From an uncultured bacterium (lineage in GTDB: Bacteria > Actinomycetota > Coriobacteriia > Coriobacteriales > Coriobacteriaceae): a DNA stretch of 11,122 nt. Below, piece by piece: positions 6,385 through 11,122 of the stretch (position 1 is the stretch's first letter; each line of letters starts with the position of its first letter). The DNA is taken from assembly GCA_905215725.1 (NCBI GenBank), contig CAJMRD010000067.1:1-11122 (forward strand), in the 5' to 3' direction. The notes under the pieces were generated by a model, which was not told the origin of the DNA, did not search any database, and was given only the letters and a program-made list of their open reading frames with translations. A program made the position numbers and the translations under genes.

Positions 6385-7047
6385 ATGTCCGAAAAGAGTG
6401 CCCTGTTCATGGCGCGCACGACGCGCTTCCACGAGTTTGCCCGCAGCTTGACGACCACCCTGGGTGTCGAGGTGAGCCTGGCAACCCCCGATTCGCCGAC
6501 TGCGGCGCACGACTTTGACCTGCTGATCCTCGATTCCGACGGCATTCGCAGCGACCGCATCGATCAGATTGCCAAATGGCTTGACGACCGTGGCGGCGTT
6601 CCCATGCTGGTGATCGTCGACGACGAGGCGCTCGGTACCCTGCGTCTGCCGAACCACGCGCATGCCGACTTTGTATGCCCCACGGCGACGCCCAACGAGC
6701 TCAAGGCTCGCGCACAGCGCCTGATGGGCGAGGAGGAGACCGTCACCGCCGACGATGTGCTCAACATCGATAACCTCGAGATTAACCTGGCTACCTACCA
6801 GGTGACACTCGATAACGAGCCCATCGACCTGACGCTGATGGAGTACTCGCTGCTGAGCTTTTTGGCGACGCACCCCAACCGTGCCTACAGCCGCGAGGTG
6901 CTGCTGCACCGCGTGTGGGGCTTTGAGTACTGCGGCGGCACGCGCACCGTCGACGTGCACATCCGACGCATCCGCTCCAAGGTGGGCCCGCAGATCGCGG
7001 CACATATCACCACCGTCCGCGGCGTGGGCTATCTGTTTAAGGACTAG
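6385..7047 (+). CDS. GlnR-like OmpR/PhoB-family winged-helix regulator with atypical receiver
   Basis: This is a 220-residue protein. Residues of about 1-115 resemble a degenerate receiver: a strand ending [10 protein letters not shown] supplies Asp50 (or Asp52) near the phospho-acceptor position. The N-terminal acidic pair and the Lys of the usual KPF motif (here VCPTATP) are missing. Residues of about 128-220 form an OmpR-type DNA-binding domain, with [18 protein letters not shown] and [20 protein letters not shown] followed by [10 protein letters not shown]. The last part closely resembles actinobacterial GlnR ([26 protein letters not shown]), an orphan nitrogen regulator that works without a classical kinase. 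No kinase gene is adjacent. I chose ATG 6385 because GGAGG lies at 6375-6379; the frame stays open upstream into the preceding gene. Its position just after a GS homologue supports a nitrogen-related role. Control of that operon is inference. Confidence 0.82.
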   Translation: [220 protein letters not shown]

Positions 7048-7051
7048 ATTT

Positions 7052-7084
7052 CCACCACAAAGGGGACAGGCACCTTTGTGGTGG
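7052..7084 (+). terminator. Perfect 12-bp hairpin, terminator of the GS/GlnR-like operon and REP-like repeat
   Basis: CCACCACAAAGG (7052-7063) pairs perfectly with CCTTTGTGGTGG (7073-7084) around the loop GGACAGGCA, starting 5 bases after the stop. Only CTTT follows, so the U tract is short. The near-symmetric arms and GGGGACAGG core look like dispersed REP-type repeats, so it may be both a terminator and a repeat. Confidence 0.7.
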
Positions 7085-7202
7085 CTTTGACGCAGGTGCG
7101 GGTTCCTTTCGGGTCTGCGGCAGAACTTAAGCCTTCCTAAAAGATTGCGTTCTCATACACGTTCGCCCGCATATTGGGGTACAACTCAACGTGAACAATG
7201 AT

Positions 7203-7230
7203 GGCCCGCCACATGTTTGGCGGGCCTTTG
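7203..7230 (+). terminator. Terminator-like hairpin in the htrA leader
   Basis: GGCCCGCC (7203-7210) pairs perfectly with GGCGGGCC (7219-7226), with an 8-base loop and TTTG after it. It lies only 30 bases before the HtrA start. It is downstream of the -10-like TACAAC (7180-7185), so it may sit within the leader transcript and attenuate htrA, or it may end transcription from upstream. Confidence 0.5.
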
Positions 7231-7255
7231 GTTATTAGACGAAAGGATCGCAGCC

Positions 7256-8722
7256 ATGAGCGAGAACGATTCCCAGCGTCCCCAGGATGCGGGCAACGCC
7301 GGCGAGACCCAGCAGCAGCCGCGTGTGCAGGTGGAGTCGACGCCTGCCGGCAGTAACATTCCCTACGTGCAGGCCTACGACACGCAGACCGGCAAGCCGC
7401 TGGGCAGCCAGCAGGTTGTAAACAAGCACACAGTGGTCAAGACCAAGACCAAAAAGCTGCCGATCTTTATTACGGCACTCGCCGGCTGTGCCTGCGGCGC
7501 CCTGCTGGTCATTGCGCTCATTATGAGCGGCACGCTCAATATCGGTGGCGGCAAGAATGCCGTGACGGCGGGCGCTTCGGGTTCATCGACGCAAAAGATT
7601 ACGATCGATTCCGAGGACACCACGCTGGCCGAAGCTGTTTCTGCCAAGGCCCTGCCCTCCGTGGTTTCCATTACCGCCACTTCGAGCGGCAGCCAGAATG
7701 GCTCGCTTTCGCAGTCTGCCGACGAGTCGGACAGCTCGGGCAGCGTTGGTTCGGGCGTGGTGCTCGATACCGAGGGCCACATCCTCACCAACAACCACGT
7801 GGTCGATGGCTATGACCAGTACGTGGTTACCATGGACGACGGCACCACCTATGAGGCTGAGTTCGTGGGCAACGATGCTTCGAGCGACCTGGCCGTCATC
7901 AAGCTCAAGGACGCCGACGCCTCCAAGCTCACGCCGATCGAGATCGGTGACTCTTCCAAGCTCAACGTGGGCGAGTGGGTTATGGCCATCGGTTCGCCGT
8001 TCGGCAACGAGCAGTCCGTCTCCACGGGCATCGTGTCGGCGCTCTATCGCTCCACGGCCATGAGCTCTACCAGCGGCAACACCATCTATGCCAACATGAT
8101 CCAGACCGATGCCGCCATCAACCCGGGCAACTCCGGCGGCGCGCTCGTCAACGACAATGGCGAGCTCGTGGGCATCAACTCGCTCATCGAGAGCTATTCG
8201 GGCTCCAGCTCGGGCGTGGGCTTTGCCATTCCGGTTAACTACGCCAAGAACATTGCCGACCAGATCATCGACGGCAAGACGCCGGTGCATCCGTACATGG
8301 GCGCCACGCTTTCGAGCGTCAACGCGCTCAACGCCCGCACCAACAAGCTGAGCACCGATAGCGGCGCGTATGTGGCGAGCGTCGTTGAGGATGGTCCTGC
8401 TGCTAAGGCTGGCATCCAAGAGGGCGACGTCATCACCAAGCTGGGCGACGACGAGATCACAAGCGCCGATGGCCTGATCATCGCGCTGCGCAGCCACGAG
8501 GTGGGCGAGAAGGTCGAGATCACGCTCATGCGCGGCAAGGAAGAGAAGAAGGTCACCGTCGAGCTGGGCTCCGACGAGGAGCTGCAGAACCAGCAGCAGG
8601 ACGACAGTTCGACCGACACCGGCAACGGCGGTATTACCGACGAGCAGCTGCGCCAGTATCTGGAGGAGCTGCTGGGCCAGCAGGGCCAGGGCCAGGGTCA
8701 AGGCTACGGCCAGGGCTACTAG
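7256..8722 (+). CDS. htrA: HtrA/DegP-family membrane-anchored serine protease with PDZ domain
   Basis: This is a 488-residue protein. A polar, Gln-rich cytoplasmic N-terminus (1-66) is followed by one membrane segment (about 68-94) and a Ser/Thr/Gly-rich linker. A trypsin-like protease domain has the triad His181 (TNNHVVDG), Asp211 (SSDLAVIKL) and Ser293 (NPGNSGGAL). One PDZ domain covers about 345-440 (GAYVASVVEDGPAAKAGIQE, GDVIT). The acidic Gln-rich tail ends in a GQGQGQGYGQGY repeat. The layout suits an extracytoplasmic quality-control protease of Gram-positive type that degrades or refolds damaged exported proteins. The start at 7256 is supported by GAAAGGA at 7241-7247; an in-frame TTG at 7217 lies inside the leader hairpin and is rejected. 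The gene is monocistronic, with a hairpin in its leader and a strong terminator after it. The Gly/Gln tail is unusual for the family and of unknown use. Confidence 0.95.
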   Translation: MSENDSQRPQDAGNAGETQQQPRVQVESTPAGSNIPYVQAYDTQTGKPLGSQQVVNKHTVVKTKTKKLPIFITALAGCACGALLVIALIMSGTLNIGGGKNAVTAGASGSSTQKITIDSEDTTLAEAVSAKALPSVVSITATSSGSQNGSLSQSADESDSSGSVGSGVVLDTEGHILTNNHVVDGYDQYVVTMDDGTTYEAEFVGNDASSDLAVIKLKDADASKLTPIEIGDSSKLNVGEWVMAIGSPFGNEQSVSTGIVSALYRSTAMSSTSGNTIYANMIQTDAAINPGNSGGALVNDNGELVGINSLIESYSGSSSGVGFAIPVNYAKNIADQIIDGKTPVHPYMGATLSSVNALNARTNKLSTDSGAYVASVVEDGPAAKAGIQEGDVITKLGDDEITSADGLIIALRSHEVGEKVEITLMRGKEEKKVTVELGSDEELQNQQQDDSSTDTGNGGITDEQLRQYLEELLGQQGQGQGQGYGQGY

Positions 8723-8749
8723 CGAGCCGTTTCGCATATGCCGAAGCCA

Positions 8750-8791
8750 GAGGGGCTGTCCCGCCAAGTGTGCGACAGCCCCTCCTTTCTT
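8750..8791 (+). terminator. Intrinsic terminator after htrA
   Basis: GAGGGGCTGTC (8750-8760) pairs perfectly over 11 bases with GACAGCCCCTC (8774-8784) around a 13-base loop. CTTTCTT follows (8785-8791). It starts 27 bases after the htrA stop. Confidence 0.9.
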
Positions 8792-8797
8792 ATTGAT

Positions 8798-8830
8798 CCG
8801 TTGGGGACGGAGGAAAACGGGTCACTTGGG
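8798..8830. repeat. Possible REP-like fragment (GGGGACGG core)
   Basis: CCGTT (8798-8802) and AACGG (8816-8820) flank GGGGACGGAGGAA. The GGGGACGG word resembles the GGGGACAGG core of the hairpin at 7052-7084. No gene covers this stretch. Whether it is a dispersed repeat cannot be decided from one copy. Confidence 0.3.
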
Positions 8831-8859
8831 GCTGACAAGAGGCCTGGTTCGTAATGGTC

Positions 8860-8888
8860 TGGACAGTTAGTTCAGATACGTATAAATC
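8860..8888 (+). repeat. Left 29-bp inverted repeat
   Basis: It is an exact reverse complement of 9034-9062. It contains the palindrome ATACGTAT (8876-8883) and an inward-facing promoter-like pair, TGGACA (8860-8865) and TATAAA (8881-8886), with a 15-base spacer. Confidence 0.95.
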
Positions 8889-9033
8889 TGGGGCAGTTTG
8901 GGATGCGTTTTGAGCAATTTTTGATTGGGATGGGGCTCGAATGGGTGTTTGGAAGGGAGAGCGGGACGTTTACATGGTCTCGAGGAGCCCAAATTAGTTG
9001 AAACAGGGGTGTTCGTGCCTGATTCAGCTCTAG

Positions 9034-9062
9034 GATTTATACGTATCTGAACTAACTGTCCA
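9034..9062 (-). repeat. Right 29-bp inverted repeat
   Basis: It is an exact reverse complement of 8860-8888, so it carries the same ATACGTAT palindrome (9039-9046) and the same promoter-like pair on the minus strand. It lies 108 bases before the ligA start. Confidence 0.95.
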
Positions 9063-9106
9063 CCCCGGTCTGGCGGCTGCCGATTCGGTGCGGTTCGAAA
9101 GGGCTA

Positions 9107-9135
9107 TTCGACCCCATTGCGACCGGTGGTACTCT
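9107..9135 (+). promoter_or_regulatory. Weak candidate ligA promoter
   Basis: TACTCT (9130-9135), preceded by TGG, lies 35 bases before the ligA start, with TTCGAC (9107-9112) 17 bases upstream. TTGCGA (9117-9122) is an alternative -35-like word. Matches are poor, and the call rests mainly on the need for a promoter between the inverted-repeat element and ligA. Confidence 0.22.
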
Positions 9136-9170
9136 TGTATCCGTTTGAAATCGAGCGAAGGAGTGCTGCT

Positions 9171-11122
9171 ATGGAGCAATCGAGCCTGTTTGGTGACGGT
9201 GTGGACATCGATACCGAAACGCCCGCGAGCGCGGATGCCACCGCACCGGTCGACGCCCGTGCCCAGGCGGCAGCGCGTGCGGCCGAGCTGCGCCACGAGC
9301 TCGATTACCACGCCTATCGCTACTACATGCTCGATGCGCCCGAGATCACGGACGCCGCCTTCGACAAAATGCTCGTTGAGCTGCAGGAAATCGAGGCGAC
9401 CTACCCCGACCTGGTGACGCCCGACAGCTATACCCAGCGCGTGGGCGGCTACGTGAGCGAGCAGTTTACGCCGGTTACGCATATGGCGCGCATGTATTCC
9501 ATGGATGATGCCATGGATCTGGACGAACTCGACGCGTGGCTCCAGCGCGCCGAGGATGCGCTCGGTGCCGGCAGCGTCACCTATACCTGCGAGCTTAAGA
9601 TCGACGGTCTGGGCGTGGCGCTTACCTACCAAAACGGCACCTTCGTGCGCGCGGCCACGCGCGGCGATGGCACCACGGGCGAGGACGTGTCGCTCAACGT
9701 CCGTACCATCAAGGATGTGCCCATGCACCTGTCCGAGCCGGCGCTCGCTCATATGGGCGCCGACCGCGAGCGTACCATCGAGGTACGCGGCGAGGTCTAC
9801 ATGCCTAAGGGCAGCTTTGTTCGTCTGAATGAAGAGGCCGATGCCGAGGGTCGCGACCCCTTCGCCAACCCGCGCAACGCCGCCGCCGGCAGCCTGCGCC
9901 AAAAGGACCCCAAGGTCACGGCGCGCCGCGATCTCGCTACCTTTATCTATGCCATCGCCGATACCGATCCGCTACACGTCCACAGCCAGCGCGAGTTCCT
10001 CGATTGGCTGCGTAGCGCCGGCTTTAGCGTCAACCCCAACGTGGCTCGCTGTGCTACACCCGCCGAGGTCCACGAGTTTTGTGCCCAGGCGCTCGAGCAC
10101 CGCGGCGACCTGGACTACGACATCGACGGCGTGGTCGTAAAGGTGGACAGCTTCCAGCAGCAGCTCGATCTGGGCTTTACCGCCCGCGCGCCGCGCTGGG
10201 CCATTGCCTTTAAGTTCCCGCCCGAGGAAAAGCAGACCGTTCTGCGCGAAATTCGCATCCAGGTGGGCCGCACCGGTGTGCTCACGCCGGTTGCCGAGTT
10301 CGACCCGGTGACGGTTGCCGGTTCTACCATCGCGCGCGCCACGCTGCACAACATCGACGAGATTCGCCGCAAAAACGTGCGCGAGGGCGATACCATCATC
10401 GTGCACAAGGCGGGCGACGTGATCCCGGAGGTCGTAGGCCCGGTGCTCGATAAGCGTCCGGCCGATTCGGTCGACTGGCACATGCCCGAGGTCTGCCCCG
10501 TGTGCGGCAGCCCCGTGGTCCACGAGGATGGCGAGGTGGCCTACCGCTGCGTCTCCATCGACTGCCCCGCGCAGCTCAAGGAGCGACTGCTTCACTGGGT
10601 GAGCCGCGGCTGCATGGACGTCGACGGCCTAGGCGACGAGATCGTCGACAAGATGATCGCCGCCGGGCTGATCCACGATGTCGCGGACTTCTACCAGCTC
10701 ACGGTTGACGACATCGCCGGCCTGGACACGGGCCGCACCTATGCCAGCTCCAACAGCAAAAAGGGCGTCAAGAAGGGCGACCCCATTCCGGTAGGCCTCA
10801 AGACGGCCGAGAAAATCATCGCCGAGCTCAACAAGTCCAAGAGCCAGCCGCTCGGTCGCGTGCTGTTTGCCCTGGGCATCCGCCACGTGGGCAAGAGTGT
10901 GGGCGAGGTCATCGCCGAGCGATTCCTGTCGATTGACAAGCTCATTTTGGCGAGCGAAGAGGACATCGCCGAGTGCGAGGGCATCGGTCCCAAGATTGCG
11001 GCGAGCGTCAAGCAGTTCCTGGCCGTGCCCGAGAACCTTGCCGTGCTGGAGCGCCTGCGCCAGGCGGGCCTGTCGCTCGAGGTCGACTTGGGCGCCGCGC
11101 ACGCGCAAGCCGCAGCCGACGC
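9171..11122 (+). CDS. ligA: NAD-dependent DNA ligase LigA (3' end beyond window)
   Basis: The frame is open from ATG 9171 to the window edge, giving 650 codons. After a variable N-terminus, domain Ia begins at about residue 38 (AAELRHELDYHAYRYYMLD). The nucleotidyltransferase motif CELKIDGLG supplies the adenylated Lys143. TRGDGTTGEDVSLNVRTI and RGEVYMP follow, then DIDGVVVKVD, the OB fold (QVGRTGVLTPVAEFDPV) and a zinc finger at Cys442, 445, 460 and 465. Helix-hairpin-helix repeats come next (LFALGIRHVGKSVGE, EGIGPKIAASV). The BRCT domain should lie past the edge. The enzyme seals nicks in replication and repair using NAD+. AAGGAG at 9158-9163 supports the start. Odd points are a roughly 30-residue N-terminal extension with a QSSLF peptide (residues 3-7) and a roughly 20-residue polar, Lys-rich insertion at about 520-541. 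Confidence 0.96.
   Translation, partial: MEQSSLFGDGVDIDTETPASADATAPVDARAQAAARAAELRHELDYHAYRYYMLDAPEITDAAFDKMLVELQEIEATYPDLVTPDSYTQRVGGYVSEQFTPVTHMARMYSMDDAMDLDELDAWLQRAEDALGAGSVTYTCELKIDGLGVALTYQNGTFVRAATRGDGTTGEDVSLNVRTIKDVPMHLSEPALAHMGADRERTIEVRGEVYMPKGSFVRLNEEADAEGRDPFANPRNAAAGSLRQKDPKVTARRDLATFIYAIADTDPLHVHSQREFLDWLRSAGFSVNPNVARCATPAEVHEFCAQALEHRGDLDYDIDGVVVKVDSFQQQLDLGFTARAPRWAIAFKFPPEEKQTVLREIRIQVGRTGVLTPVAEFDPVTVAGSTIARATLHNIDEIRRKNVREGDTIIVHKAGDVIPEVVGPVLDKRPADSVDWHMPEVCPVCGSPVVHEDGEVAYRCVSIDCPAQLKERLLHWVSRGCMDVDGLGDEIVDKMIAAGLIHDVADFYQLTVDDIAGLDTGRTYASSNSKKGVKKGDPIPVGLKTAEKIIAELNKSKSQPLGRVLFALGIRHVGKSVGEVIAERFLSIDKLILASEEDIAECEGIGPKIAASVKQFLAVPENLAVLERLRQAGLSLEVDLGAAHAQAAAD

Larger units (their letters stand above)
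8860..9062. mobile_element. 203-bp non-coding element bounded by perfect 29-bp inverted repeats (MITE-like or invertible segment)
   Basis: The first 29 bases (8860-8888, beginning TGGACAGTTAGTTCAGATAC) recur exactly as the reverse complement at 9034-9062. The 145-base interior contains no plausible gene. It does contain a possible GGGCTC/GAGCCC stem (8933-8938 with 8985-8990). The ends TG...CA suit a transposon end, but no target-site duplication is seen at the boundaries (flanks GGTC and CCCC). GGTCTGG occurs at 8856-8862, overlapping the left end, and again just outside the right end at 9067-9073. The element lies between the htrA terminator and ligA. It could be a non-autonomous transposon, an invertible segment, or the template of a long hairpin RNA. 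Confidence 0.6.

Noticed and set aside
7191..7238. 15-codon GTG reading frame across the htrA leader hairpin, a possible leader peptide
   Set aside because: There is no ribosome site before the GTG and no run of one amino acid that would suggest attenuation. It is probably chance.
8673..8722. GQG codon repeat at the htrA end, considered as a DNA repeat element
   Set aside because: It is coding for the protein tail and too short and irregular to be a separate element.
7583..8767. Long minus-strand open frame opposite htrA
   Set aside because: It is antisense to a protease with a complete catalytic triad, and its start would lie in the htrA terminator. It is a composition artefact.
9030..9902. 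Minus-strand open frame opposite ligA, running into the right inverted repeat
   Set aside because: It overlaps conserved LigA sequence and has no family motif. Ending in the repeat is chance.
1..11122. CRISPR arrays, tRNA or rRNA genes, and phage genes
   Set aside because: No regularly spaced repeats, tRNA-like cloverleaf or rRNA sequence, or phage-type genes were seen on reading.

Overview
This GC-rich window carries eight protein-coding genes, all on the + strand, with short intergenic gaps, clear intrinsic terminators and AGGAGG-type ribosome binding sites. The gene content suggests an anaerobic gut actinomycete of the Coriobacteriia, most likely Collinsella or a close relative. It includes FeoB followed by its small Cys-rich partner, an Fe-S/flavin enoate-reductase-type enzyme, a GlnR-like orphan OmpR regulator beside a glutamine synthetase homologue, and an NAD-dependent DNA ligase. 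That placement is inference from gene types and base composition; no search was run.

Layout: 1-386 is the 3' end of feoB, closed by a terminator (416-448). 562-762 is a FeoB-associated Cys-rich membrane protein. 865-2814 is a three-domain NADH:flavin oxidoreductase of the enoate reductase/2,4-dienoyl-CoA reductase family, followed by a long hairpin (2869-2903). 3022-3714 is a GntR/FCD regulator with a palindrome at its promoter. 3840-4862 is a LacI-family regulator. 4997-6334 (glutamine synthetase homologue) and 6385-7047 (GlnR-like winged-helix regulator with a degenerate receiver) look like a two-gene operon ending in a perfect 12-bp hairpin. 7256-8722 is a membrane-anchored HtrA/DegP protease preceded by a terminator-like hairpin in its leader and followed by a terminator. 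8860-9062 is a 203-bp non-coding element bounded by perfect 29-bp inverted repeats. 9171 to the window edge is ligA, incomplete at its 3' end.

The most striking observation is the glutamine synthetase homologue. It keeps the fold signatures and aligns without gaps to GSI over the catalytic core, but the two Glu ligands of the HHE/QHE motif are Ala184 and Gly191, and the His ligand of the GSGMH motif is Phe240. It therefore looks like a non-canonical or catalytically dead GS. It shares a transcript with a GlnR-like regulator, and its promoter carries a sequence with the actinobacterial GlnR box layout (TTAAC-N6-GAAAC) where a -35 box would be expected. Together these suggest a compact nitrogen-control module in which a GS-like protein may act as a sensor or partner rather than an enzyme.

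Other points are the 203-bp inverted-repeat element (MITE or invertible segment), REP-like hairpins with a GGGGACAGG core, a likely sliding-clamp-binding peptide at the LigA N-terminus, and loss of the conserved active-site Tyr in the flavin oxidoreductase.
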